Positions 11,615-27,245 of a DNA stretch of 64,000 nt are shown piece after piece. The stretch's first letter is position 1, and every line of letters begins with the position of its first letter. The DNA is taken from contig NC_054704.1 in NCBI RefSeq assembly GCF_016097555.1, positions 72,399,327 to 72,463,326 of the forward strand, in the 5' to 3' direction. The notes under the pieces were generated by a model. The model searched no databases. It had not been told where the DNA came from and worked only from the letters and a program-made list of their open reading frames with translations. The position numbers and the translations under genes were made by a program. The stretch comes from Gigantopelta aegis. Taxonomy: Eukaryota > Mollusca > Gastropoda > Neomphalida > Peltospiridae.

Positions 11615-11792
11615 CATGGAAATGAGGTATATCCTTTTTATAATATATTGACTCTTCTGCGTCGGCGGCTCGGATAATATCCTGACTTCTTTCTAAAAGT
11701 GATTTGTGGTATTTTTCCTCCACTTTAACTGTGGACGACAGCGAAATGGTCAAAAAATATAACACGGCTTGTAACACCGCCGGCCACTCCAT
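11615..11792 (-). CDS. candidate first coding exon of a secreted or membrane protein
   Basis: On the minus strand an ATG at 11790-11792 opens 59 codons that end exactly at a consensus donor (CATG|GTAAGT), leaving phase 1. The product starts MEWPAVLQAVLYFLTISLSS, a good signal peptide (short polar start, hydrophobic core, small residues), and continues with a charged helix-like stretch containing EKYHKSLLERSQDIIRAADA. An in-frame ATG 16 codons upstream (11838-11840) would place the hydrophobic segment further inside, so the inner ATG is preferred. Further exons should lie at lower coordinates on the minus strand, but I could not identify any with matching phase. Family not recognised. Confidence 0.42.
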
Positions 11793-12388
11793 GATCACAG
11801 ATAGAGCTGTTATGATGGTCACATGACCAAGGCTATACACGGGTAATTCTCAGCTCCGCCGGCAGAGGGCGATAGTGAAGTCGACTGATTTCTGTACGTG
11901 ATTCGCCGAAGTGTGTGGTGGGTGTATGACATTCTACATAAACATGCCAAACGTTTTAATTTTGAATTTTTTTTTTGATTTTTTTTTTTTTTTTTTTTTT
12001 AGAACCTGCAGTTTCTTCTCCTTAATTTATAAAAAAAATTGATAATCACAACTACTTTTTTAACGCCACTGACTAGCATAGTTTACAAAGGACAAGTACA
12101 CACTAGTTTTACCAAAAAGGCGCGCGTACGTGCATGCATGCGTGTGTGTTATATCTACTGAGCTCTGTCTTGTGTAGATTTAACTGGTGTAACAAAGGCC
12201 GTGGTATGTACTATCCTGTCTGTGGATTAGTTAATATGAAAGATCGAAAAGAGTAGCCCATTGAGTGTTGACAGCGGGCTTCTAACCGTATACCAGTATA
12301 TCGAACACCATGTAATCGTAATTAATATATTTCTTTCTATCTTTTTTGTTAGTCATTTCTTTCTTATGTTCTGTAAGAGAAAGCGTGA
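11793..12388. other. candidate upstream region, poly-T and SINE fragment
   Basis: Upstream side of the 11.8 kb candidate exon. It contains a poly-T tract (about 11970-12000) and, at 12189-12265, a plus-strand piece of SINE body (AAAGGCCGTGGTATGTACTA, then GATCGAAAAGAGTAGCCCA). Confidence 0.6.
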
Positions 12389-12389
12389 A

Positions 12390-12478
12390 CACACACACAC
12401 ACACACGCACGCGCGCACACACACACGCACACGTACACAAAAAACAAACACACATATACACACACATACACAGACATA

Positions 12479-12514
<36 letters not shown>

Positions 12515-12525
12515 CATACCACACA

Positions 12526-12621
<96 letters not shown>

Positions 12622-12649
12622 GACATAACACGCACACATACATACATAC
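12390..12649. repeat. (CA)n then (TA)n compound microsatellite, left part
   Basis: CA-rich DNA to about 12530, about 40 TA units (12531-12610), then CA again. It stops where a CAGGGCCGTAG element begins and resumes at 13639, so the two tracts were once one locus. ORFs on both strands are artefacts. Confidence 0.93.
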
Positions 12650-12732
12650 CAGGGCCGTAGCTAGCGGAGAGGGGGGGGGGGCGGGGGGATCCGGAAAGCA
12701 TTATAGAAACGTAAAAAAAATTCTCTTCTTAA

Positions 12733-13554
12733 AGGGACACACCCTAGTTACGGCTAGGTGTTAACCATTACGGCGTTGTTTTTCGCTATTAAACCCATTT
12801 TTTTCACAAATAAAATTGCACTTTACTTACCGTTTATTATTTAGAATATACATTTCCATTCACCTGAAGTGTTTTTTGGTAATCCTGGTAATCCTGGTGT
12901 TTGTAATACCACAAAATGCATTTTTCGAATTTCTGAAAAACGGACGCACGTTTGAGAAAAAACCGTTCAGCAGACAAGGTCTAATCTATTTTTAGACGGG
13001 GTATTTCCATTTCAATGTCACAGACGTTGGTATACCACGTGATCGTTATCATTTTGGTTCGGTTTGTTTTCTCGTGCACGGTTCGCGCAATCAACATTCG
13101 ATTTGTTGTTGTTCATTTGTGAGATTTTTCTTCACAGTTCGTGAACATTTTCAGTAACAATAAAGTTCAGACAAGTAAGTAACTCAATACAAAACGTTAC
13201 AAACCCTTAAAACCAATAATTTTGCTAAGTCCTATGATATCTGGAGAGGGGATACAACCAGGACAGAACAGTTGGAACATGTCCAGGAGAGGTGAAAAGA
13301 ACGCACCCCAAGTCTGTGAAATTTGTCGTGACGTAGGCATTGTTGTGCTTCGAGCGACATCTACCGGTGACATCAGAATACAAACTTTCAAAATTATTTC
13401 AAGCAATTGGGACATGGGGATTCCCATGGTATTTATCGATATAAAACCTGCTTTTTCACTCCATTTGATAAAAACGTGATCTAAGTGTGTTACAGGTTTG
13501 TAGATTAACCAAATTATAATTTATTTTCGCTGGATGGAACTAGGGTATGCGGCT
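12733..13554 (+). mobile_element. TTAA-flanked DNA transposon, 822-bp form (piggyBac-like ends)
   Basis: TTAA lies directly outside both ends (12729-12732 and 13555-13558). The termini AGGGACACACCCTAGTT and, inverted, AGCCGCATACCCTAGTT form TIRs of about 17 bp. A near-identical copy lies inverted at 41566-42386, and shorter relatives are at 29.2, 40.0 and 43.2 kb. TTAA targets with short TIRs point to a piggyBac-type transposase acting in trans, because none is encoded here. It carries an 85-codon ORF (13222-13479) whose sequence is retained in the other copy. Confidence 0.8.
13222..13479 (+). CDS. ORF inside the TTAA element, function unknown
   Basis: 85 codons, including PGQNSWNMSRRGEKNAPQV, a CEIC pair and RATSTGDI. 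The copy at 41641-41979 (minus strand) encodes nearly the same protein and extends it at the N-terminus to 112 codons; the extension is closed here by a nearby stop. The two copies are about 95% identical in DNA, so an open frame in both is weak evidence of selection. The opposite strand is also open in both copies. It may be a captured host exon or chance. Confidence 0.25.
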   Translation: MLSPMISGEGIQPGQNSWNMSRRGEKNAPQVCEICRDVGIVVLRATSTGDIRIQTFKIISSNWDMGIPMVFIDIKPAFSLHLIKT

Positions 13555-13638
13555 TTAACCGTTTAAGGAGTTTTCGACTAGTAACTGCTCAGTTGCCCCC
13601 CCCCCCCCCCCCAAAAAAAAATCCTAGCTACGGCCCTG

Positions 13639-14121
13639 CATACACACACACATACATACATACATACACATACACACACACATACATACATACACATACA
13701 TGCATACACACATACATAAACACACACATACATACACACATGCATACACACATATACACAAACATATCACACACACACACATACATACAAATACATACAC
13801 AAATATACCAGACACACACATACCACACACACATACACAAACACACCACACACGCGCGCGCGTACACACACACTCGCACACACGTACACACTCACATACA
13901 CACGTACCACACATACACACACACACACAAATATCACATACACAGTCACACACACATGCACGTACACACACACACCACACACACATACCACACACACGCA
14001 CTCACACACACACACATACCACACATACACACTCACTTACACACACACACACACACACTCACACAAACGTACACACACTCACATACCACACACATACACA
14101 AACACAACACAACACAACACA

Positions 14122-14152
<31 letters not shown>

Positions 14153-14153
14153 A
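13639..14153. repeat. CA-rich microsatellite, right part
   Basis: Continuation of the 12.4-12.65 kb microsatellite beyond the nested transposons, with CATA, CACG and finally (ACAAC)n/(CA)n variants. ORFs of up to 188 codons are repeat artefacts. Confidence 0.93.
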
Positions 14154-14159
14154 ACATAA

Positions 14160-15380
14160 AATATGCTGAGTTTACTGTCATTGTGAGATTGACTAATAGA
14201 TCCTTTTAAATTACTAAACTTAAGTATACTGATATTAACTCTGGCTCATAGGAATGTTAAAATATGTCAAGTGTACACAGGAGGAAAAAACAAGTTTTTC
14301 AAAATTATGGATTTATATATTATATAGACATGTAGTAAGACAAAAAGTTCATCTTTTGGGCCTCAAGTGGCCGTGTCATAGACGTCCCACACCTCAACCC
14401 CAACCCCTATAGAGGCGAATCCAGGATTTTGTAAACGAGGAAGTCACACAATTATAAAACGGGAAATTTGTTTTTCTCAATGGTAAATGAACTGAGCTCC
14501 CAAAGTGAGCGAGATTTTTTCTCATTGGCAGATTTGGAAATATAAATGCTCAAAAACGCGTTTTCTGGGAAGTTTAGTGTTGTGGGTGATGGAATTAGAA
14601 AAACAAACAATAAACAAGTCATTTAAAAGGGCACTTCAAACGAATTGCTTGGGAGTCACGGGATCCCTATGTCCACCATCACCACCCTCCCTCCTCCCCC
14701 CCACCCCCCGGATCTGCTAATGCCCCACCTCAAACATTTATTTCCAACAGGTCTATACATTACATTTGTTGTTTAGAATAGGCCTATCAGAGTCTCTATA
14801 TCTAAATGGTGTTTCTGGTCGCCCGGGGTGTTTGGTTGTTATAATTATGCGTCATTTATGATCTCACACTGTAATAACACATGCTTGGCTGCTCCAGGGT
14901 GATGACCCGGTCGCCACAGCCATATACCATGCAATAAAATGCGCAGGGTCGAAATTGATAGCTCTGTGACGTACAAGTTAACCTGAGACTGATTGCTTTG
15001 AGAAGTTCACGTGTTAGGCTAACTGCAAGTGCTATAAATAAGTTTTAGTTGGAAAAGACGTTTACGTTTGTTTTAAACCTGAATATTGAGAAAATTTAAG
15101 AAACATAATACTATATTTGTGTCCATTAGATATGAGTTATATTATAACTCGTTGTAATGTTCACGTATCCACTTCGCTTTTGCTCGTTAAATACGTGTTG
15201 CAGCAACTCGTATATGAATAATATATCTAACGGTCACTCGTGTAGTATTTTCTATGTAATTTTAGACATTAAAAAGGTTCTATTAGTCGGAGACCTGTTA
15301 CGGCAGCAGCAAACTCAGGACAGTCTGATTCTGTTTTTAAACAAAATGTATAATTGCTAGGTAAATGTTTGTCCCGTAAT
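14160..15380. other. intergenic; one probable MITE at about 14400-14730
   Basis: GAGGCGAATCCAGGATTTTG at 14411 and, inverted, GCATTAGCAGATCCGG near 14722 look like imperfect inverted ends of a small element with a C-rich right end. The remaining bases show no gene. Confidence 0.35.
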
Positions 15381-15510
15381 TTAAAATAAAAAATTGAAAA
15401 ACTTATAGCTCGGAACTGTATCCGCTAACTGAGCGGCAGGCATGTGACCAGTCTACTTCGTGTTTACTTCCTACATCCGGTATTGCGTGTCAACACACCG
15501 GCGTGACAAG
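15381..15510 (+). promoter_or_regulatory. probable UFM1 promoter and 5' UTR
   Basis: GC-richer than its surroundings, with ETS-like TTCC/GGAA cores (ACTTCCTACATCCGG at 15465-15479) and no TATA box, as expected of a housekeeping gene. Transcription start is not determinable. Confidence 0.4.
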
Positions 15511-20390
<4,880 letters not shown>

Positions 20391-20415
20391 CACAATGATA
20401 ACGATTCTAGGAAAT

Positions 20416-20421
20416 AATAAA
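20416..20421 (+). promoter_or_regulatory. candidate UFM1 polyadenylation signal AATAAA
   Basis: AATAAA 26 bases after the UFM1 stop codon. This would give a very short 3' UTR. Another AATAAA lies near 20966, before the 45-bp array, so the site used is uncertain. Confidence 0.4.
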
Positions 20422-21029
20422 TTTGAACTTTTTACGATTTTGTGGCAGGAGAAACACACTGGAATCTCAGTGGTTGAAGACATGACTTTGGCTAATTCCT
20501 GCTGCAGCCATTTTAACCAATGAAACGTCTCTCTCAGATATATCTTCCATATTGCTACAGGATATACAGGCCTCTAAGAATTGAAAACTGGTGAAAACCA
20601 TTCATGGGTTACGCAAAAACAAGTTGTGGTAACCCATTTTGATTTTGCATAATCCATTGTGATCATGTAAATGATGTTTTAAATTAAATGCATGAATGGA
20701 AATTAGTTGACACAAAACTAGCATTGTGTAAGTGCTGGGCAAATGGAACTATCATTCTTGCCATTTTTAGAGGCCTGTTGTTACAATAATTGTTGGGATA
20801 CTCTTACATGTATTGGGCATATTCAGAGGTATCACAAACAGTTTTAATTGTGATTCAGTTATTGGACACAGGACCACACGTCAATTGTGAATTTTAAAAA
20901 CAATTTGCAAATTTTATTTCATTTTGACAAACAAATTTAATGTAATTATTGATATTTTGTTGGAAAATAAAGTGGGTTTTGAAGTTTAATAGATAATTTG
21001 GCGAACTTTTGTATTTGCCCAGAGCTAAC
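20422..21029 (+). other. likely UFM1 3' UTR / downstream sequence
   Basis: AT-rich with no ORF. A weak inverted pair (GGGTTACGCAAAAAC / GTGGTAACCC) lies at 20606-20636. Confidence 0.4.
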
Positions 21030-22195
21030 CCTGGGACATATTCAAAGGTGTCACAAACAGTTGTAAGTGTGATACAGTTATTGGACATATTTAAAGGTAT
21101 CACCAACAGTTTCAAATGGGATTCAGTTATTGGGTATATTCAGTGGTATCACAGTTTCAAATGGGATTCAGTTATTGGGTATATTCAGTGGTATCACAGT
21201 TTCAAGGTATTTGTTTTAATTTGGGCATTGGAGTGGCAGGGCTAACCCTGGGACATATTCAAAGGTGTCACAAACAGTTGTAAGTGTGATACAGTTATTG
21301 GACATATTTAAAGGTATCGCCAAAAGTTTCAAATGGGATTCAGTTATTGGGTATATTCAGTGGTATTACAGTTTCAAATGGGATTCAGTTATTGGGTATA
21401 TTCAGTGGTATTACAGTTTCAAATGGGATTCAGTTATTGGGTATATTCAGTGGTATCACAGTTTCAAATGGGATTCAGTTATTGGGTATATTCAGTGGTA
21501 TCACAGTTTCAAATGGGATTCAGTTATTGGGCATATTCAGGGCTGGTATCACATATTCAAGGTATCACAAACAGTTGTTGTTAATTTTGGCATTGGAGTG
21601 GCAGGGCCAAAAGTTTCAAATGGGACATATTCAAAGGTATATTCACAATTACAGTTTCAAATGTGATACAGTTATTGGACATATTTAAAGGTATCGCCAA
21701 AAGTTTCAAATGGGATTCAGTTATTGGGTATATTCAGTGGTATTACAGTTTCAAATGGGATTCAGTTATTGGGTATATTCAGTGGTATCACAGTTTCAAA
21801 TGGGATTCAGTTATTGGGTATATTCAGTGGTATCACAGTTTCAAATGGGATTCAGTTATTGGGTATATTCAGTGGTATCACAGTTTCAAATGGGATTCAG
21901 TTATTGGGTATATTCAGTGGTATCACAGTTTCAAATGGGATTCAGTTATTGGGTATATTCAGTGGTATCACAGTTTCAAATGGGATTCAGTTATTGGGTA
22001 TATTCAGTGGTATCACAGTTTCAAATGGGATTCAGTTGTTGGGTATATTCAGTGGTATCACAGTTTCAAATGGGATTCAGTTATTGGGTATATTCAGTGG
22101 TATCACAGTTTCAAATGGGATTCAGTTATTGGGTATTATCAGTGGTATCACAGTTTCAAGGTATTTGTTTTAATTTGGGCATTGGAGTGGCATGG
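21030..22195 (+). repeat. 45-bp minisatellite downstream of UFM1, about 25 copies
   Basis: The unit contains TTTCAAATGGGATTCAGTTA and TTGGGTATATTCAGTGGTAT. Copies are highly uniform in two blocks (about 21330-21540 and 21705-22140), with longer interspersed units bearing CACAAACAGTTGTAAGTGTG. 45 is divisible by three and the unit lacks stops in all three plus frames, so three overlapping ORFs of up to 178 codons arise. I regard them as artefacts. Confidence 0.96.
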
Positions 22196-23690
22196 CTAGC
22201 TCTGGGGGTGTAGAAAATTTCGCCAAATGTATCCGTTAAACTCTAAAAATTGCAGAAACCCACCATTATTTTCAAGAAAATATCAATCATTACATGAAGT
22301 TCTTTCGCTAAATTCAAATAAAATTTGCCAGTTGTGTTTAAAATTCGCAATTGGCGAATTTGGCGAGTGGGAGGAGATTACAGAATATATTATGGTCATG
22401 TTACAAAAATGTTAGTAAACATTTTAACTTCATTTGCTGTAAGTTGTTTTTTATTAAAACAGTGGCATTAATGTAGCAGCTACAGTGTTGACAGTTGATT
22501 TGGACACGCACAACATGTTTTACCAGTACTTTTTAATACTGTGTTGAAATTGTGCTACTGGTCATTCAAATATTTGTTATACTAAGAGGAAGTTGATATT
22601 GCATGTATGCTCATTGTAGCCAAAATTACTAGTCAAATAGCCGTTGTCATAGGACGGTCAAAGTTATTTAATAGTTTATTAATGTCATGTGTTAATTGTT
22701 TTGTTGCCACAGTGAAAATTAATTCTGAACTCTTAACTTGTATCCAGCATTTGAAGAAAGGACTTTTTCTTTCTTGGGTATGTATGGATGATGGTAGCAG
22801 TAAAAATATTAACAACCTGAATGTAGAATGCAACCACTCTCGATGTTCTTATCTTCAGCTGTTGTGGATGATGATTTACACATAGCAGTTTGATTGTACA
22901 GGCCCTTTGATTTCACGGAAATGGTACCGGGTAGTTTCCAGTACTGTGTCGGTAAAATGACGGAACCTATATTTCATTTCCCATGATTATGATATCGAGT
23001 ACGACTATTTAACAAAAGTAATGTATATACATGTATAATACATTTTTAAAAACAGTTTCTGATGGGTTCCCATGATCACATGGCACAGAACCGAAAGTGT
23101 TTCCTATTAAATTTAAAATCCTATGGCCTGTTGTACAACGAATTTTGAAATTGGTATAGGTCCATTAATGGCTAGTGAAGTGACACTATGTATGCTGGAT
23201 ATTACCTACATCAAAACCATCACATGTATGTTATTGGTATCTGCTCACACTTACCCACCTGTGTCGCCCTGATAAATATTTAATGCTAGCTATGGCTGGG
23301 AATGGCGTACATCAGGGAGAATTGAATTTTCTCTCATCCTCAGGTATATTGGACAGAGCTATCCCATAAAAGAAAGCTATGTAAGACATTGCATGGGATA
23401 TCATGCACTTGCATTTAACATGACATCATTAGTAATATATGATGTCATATTAAAGTGAGATGGTGACGTGAGGTCATTAGACACCATTTTAAATTAATAT
23501 TTTGTTATTAAAACCTTCATTATAAAAGCTGTCTTGCTAATTTATAGTGTTAAATTTTATTTAACATATGAAACAAACACAGAAAATATGATAGTGTAGT
23601 TTATTTATGATAAAATGGTCAAATAAAAAAGTTACTTGTTCAGTTTGTCTGTTCGTGTAAAATAATGGTTTATTTACCAAATGAATGAGA
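22196..23690. other. intergenic, no supported gene
   Basis: A 92-codon plus ORF (22607-22885) has no motif or splice support. The rest is AT-rich unique-looking DNA. Confidence 0.5.
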
Positions 23691-23691
23691 G

Positions 23692-23852
23692 AAAAAGACT
23701 CCATCATATGTGGTCATGTGGGATTAAAAAAAATACATCCTTGGTGGTGAAATTTTGACCATGGGACTCTGCAAGCCTCATCCCAGGTTGAAATTTTCAC
23801 CATCTCGGGTGTACTTTTCCTATCCCACATGACCTCATATGATGGAGTCTTT
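23692..23852. mobile_element. fold-back MITE, about 160 bp
   Basis: AAAAGACTCCATCATATGTG at the left is repeated inverted at the right (AAAAGACTCCATCATATGAG), and the arms continue through GTCATGTGGGAT and GGTGAAATTTTGACC. Nearly the whole element folds into one hairpin. Superfamily unknown. Confidence 0.72.
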
Positions 23853-25544
23853 TATTACTCAACAGGTTGATTATGATGTCAATTATCAGTTGTTCATAAC
23901 AGTCCACCCTTGTATGTGATGATGTGGTTGTAACAGTAATTACCATTTGCCAGTGGTACCTAGATGATGGATACTTGATGTTACATGTTGCACTTATCAC
24001 ATTGAAAATGGTGCACATTAGTTCTCGTTATATGCTTGTTAAAATTTACATCTTTCTTTTGTGTGAAGTCTGTTAGCATGAATGTGTGTCACTAATATGT
24101 ACACGTTATTGTAGTAGTACAATATGTATCACATACATGTATTTATTTTGAATGTACCATCACCATGTAGCTGGATGTAAACATATATGATAGAATAAAT
24201 AATGATAGTCTTTATTTTAATTTTTTGGCTAAAAATAAAAATATTGATAATTTTTCACTGATACATGTATTTTAGTAGTCATTGGCAAATGACTGAAATT
24301 TGTTTTTAAAACATAATTTCAGTTGGATTTCTTTTAGTACTGGGGTTATTTCCCATTTCAGCCAGTGTTTCATATAAAAGATATATGTACCATACAGCAA
24401 ATTGTTAGACCCCTTCTGTCTTGTGCTGATCAACTATGGCATAATGAATCTGTTATGCACTATATGTCTTTTGGTGACCAGTGTCCTTTAAGGTAACAAT
24501 GTACCAAATAACATCTGGCCAGGTCAAAATTCAAAGTGCACCTAACTTTTGATAGAGCAGTTAACATACAACCAGTTCTGCCATTGGTGATAAATGTGAC
24601 AGGGCTTGTTGTATAAAAATAAAATTATCTGGCAGGTTTTTTCTCTAAAAAATTAGATAAGATATTATAGTGATCATGTTCGAAACCTAATAGCCACTGC
24701 CAATGTGTTCTTGAACAGACATTCCTCTTTGTGCATTTTCTAATATTATGTTGAGATACAGACATTATTAGGTTTTTTTTCACTAGCAGTGGCTTATCTA
24801 GGGTATGGCAGGTATGGTACATGCCCTGGGCACCGCTTGAAGGGGGCACCACTAAGCAGTTTCTTTTAAAGTCGGATGTTATCTAAAAGATGGGTGTCAG
24901 ATGTTTGGTCATGTTTATTAGACTTGAGATATGTTACAGGACTAGTCCAAACCACGCCCCATTCTTGTAAAACTTGTGAAAGTCTAGACACGATCTTTAA
25001 TAACACTGTGAGACTAACTTATTTAATGTATACAAATTATATTTGACTTTATAAGCACAAGCCCAGGAACTGATATGGTTGTGTTTTTAAAACTTAAATA
25101 AGTCGAGACTCAAGACTAACAAAATCTTTAAGTTTTTTATTATATGGTATTTGTAATGGCAAGACGGCGTCCAGAAGACTAAAGTTTTATAAGTATGGGG
25201 CCTTGTAAATGTACCAATTAAAAAAAAAAAAAACTTCCATCCATACTATGGACAAACTAGATGCGGTAGACTTTGTCTAAACTACCTGTAGATTAATATA
25301 ATTGTAGTTGGGTTTTTTTAAATGCATTTGTTTAATTCTTGCTGGAATCGTGTTTTTACATACCGAGTATATGTAAAACAATTTCAAAACAAATTATAAA
25401 TATAATCTTCTTTCTTTCTTTTTTCTTTTTAATTCACTTTTGTTAATAAAATATTTATTGAATATTGTTTGTTTGTTTTGTATTTGTGATTCTACAGGTG
25501 TAGATCCAATATGTTTTTCATTGGAGTGTGTGCAACTTAAATCC
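23853..25544. other. intergenic; one repeat fragment
   Basis: 24786-24855 (CAGTGGCTTATCTAGGGTAT, then TGCCCTGGGCACC) looks like one end of a transposon with CAGTGGC termini; the other end is not seen. No gene recognised. Confidence 0.4.
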
Positions 25545-27245
25545 ACTAACCAACATTTGTATCTATGGGGAAAATGCATTAAAATGTATTAACCTACATT
25601 TGTATCTATGGGGGAAATGCATTAAAATGTATTAACTTACATTTGTATCTATGGGGGAAATGCATTAAAACGGTGTACTAACCTACATTTGTATCTATGG
25701 GGGGAATGCATTAAAACGGTGTACTAACCTACATTTGTATCTATGGGGGAAATGCATTAAAATGTATTAACCTACATTTGTATCTATGGGGGAATGCATT
25801 AAAACTGTGTATTAACCTACATTTGTATCTATGGCGAAAACACATTAAAATGTATTAACCTACATTTGTATCTATGGGGGAAATGTATTAAAATGTATTA
25901 ACCTACATTTGTATCTGTGGGGGAAATGCATTAAAACTGTACTAACCTACATTTGTATCTATGGGGGCAATAAAATGCCTACATTTCTATCTAACGAAAA
26001 CGGTGTACTAACCTACATTTGTATCTATGGGGGGAATGCATTAAAACGGTGTACTAACCTACATTTGTATCTATGGGGGAAATGCATTAAAATGTATTAA
26101 CCTACATTTGTATCTATGGGGGAATGCATTAAAACTGTGTATTAACCTACATTTGTATCTATGGCGAAAACACATTAAAATGTATTAACCTACATTTGTA
26201 TCTATGGGGGAAATGTATTAAAATGTATTAACCTACATTTGTATCTATGGGGGAAATGCATTAAAACTCCATACTAACCTACATTTGTATCTATGGGGAA
26301 AACACATTAAAATGTATTAACCTACATTTGTATCTGTGGGGGAAATGCATTAAAACTGTACTAACCTACATTTGTATCTAAGGGGGAAAATGCAATAAAA
26401 TGTATTAACCTACATTTCTATCTATGACGAAAACACATTAAAATGTATTAACCTACATTTGTATCTATGGGGGAAATGCATTAAAACGGTGTACTAACCT
26501 ACATTTGTATCTAGGGGGGAAATGCATTAAAACTACTAATCTACATTTGTATCTAGGGGGGAAATGCATTAAAACTGTACTAACCTACATTTGTATCTAT
26601 GGGGGAAATGCATTAAAACTGTGTACTAACCTACATTTGTATCTATGGGGGAAATGCATTAAAACTACTAATCTACATTTGTATCTAGGGGGGAAATGCA
26701 TTAAAACTGTTTACCAACATACATTTGTATCTATGGGGGGGAAAATGCATCAAAACCGTGTTTTAACCTACATTTGTATCTATGGGGGATATATGCATTA
26801 AAACGGTGTACTAATCTACATTTGTATCTAGGGGGGAAATGCATTAAAACTGTACTAACCTACATTTGTATCTATGGGGGAAACGCATTAAAACTGTGTA
26901 CTAACCTACATTTGTATCTATGGGGGAAATGCATTAAAACTACTAATCTACATTTGTATCTAGGGGGGAAATGCATTAAAACTGTTTACTAACATACATT
27001 TGTATCTATGGGGGGAAAAATGCATCAAAACCGTGTTTTAACCTACATTTGTATCTATGGGGGAAATGCATTAAAACTGTACTAACCTGCATTTGTATCT
27101 ATGGGGGAAATGCATTAAAACTGTACTAACCTACATTTGTATCTATGGGGGAAATGCATTAAAACTGTACTAACCTACATTTGTATCTATGGGGGAAATG
27201 CATTAAAACTGTACTAACCTACATTTGTATCTATGGGGAAATGCA
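25545..27245. repeat. 45-bp minisatellite (about 38 units) with higher-order repeats
   Basis: The unit, about 42-46 bp, contains ACATTTGTATCTATGGGGGA and AATGCATTAAAACTGTACTA. Larger blocks are duplicated: the ordered variants at 25.68-25.90 kb recur at about 26.01-26.24 kb, and those at 26.53-26.76 kb recur at about 26.81-27.03 kb. Short Ile-Tyr-Gly-Gly ORFs are repeat artefacts. Confidence 0.96.

Larger units (their letters stand above)
12650..13638. mobile_element. hAT-like non-autonomous element with CAGGGCCGTAGCTAG ends, interrupted
   Basis: The left end CAGGGCCGTAGCTAG is matched exactly inverted at the right end (CTAGCTACGGCCCTG, ending at 13638). G- and C-runs lie just inside the ends. 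The element sits inside a CA microsatellite, so flanking duplications (ATACATAC / CATACACA) are not informative. It is interrupted by the TTAA-flanked element at 12733-13554; without that insert it would be only about 165 bp. I infer hAT type from the CAGGG terminus. No transposase is present. Confidence 0.68.

Noticed and set aside
13593-14209. Long Thr/His and Val/Cys ORFs (up to 188 codons)
   Set aside because: They are translations of CA microsatellite DNA, open in several frames on both strands; no coding signal.
21265-22213. ORFs of 133-178 codons with 15-residue repeats
   Set aside because: They come from a 45-bp tandem repeat lacking stops; all three frames are open equally, which argues against coding.
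25545-27245. Possible CRISPR-like array (regular repeats with variable parts)
   Set aside because: Units are contiguous tandem repeats without unique spacers, in an animal genome; it is a minisatellite.
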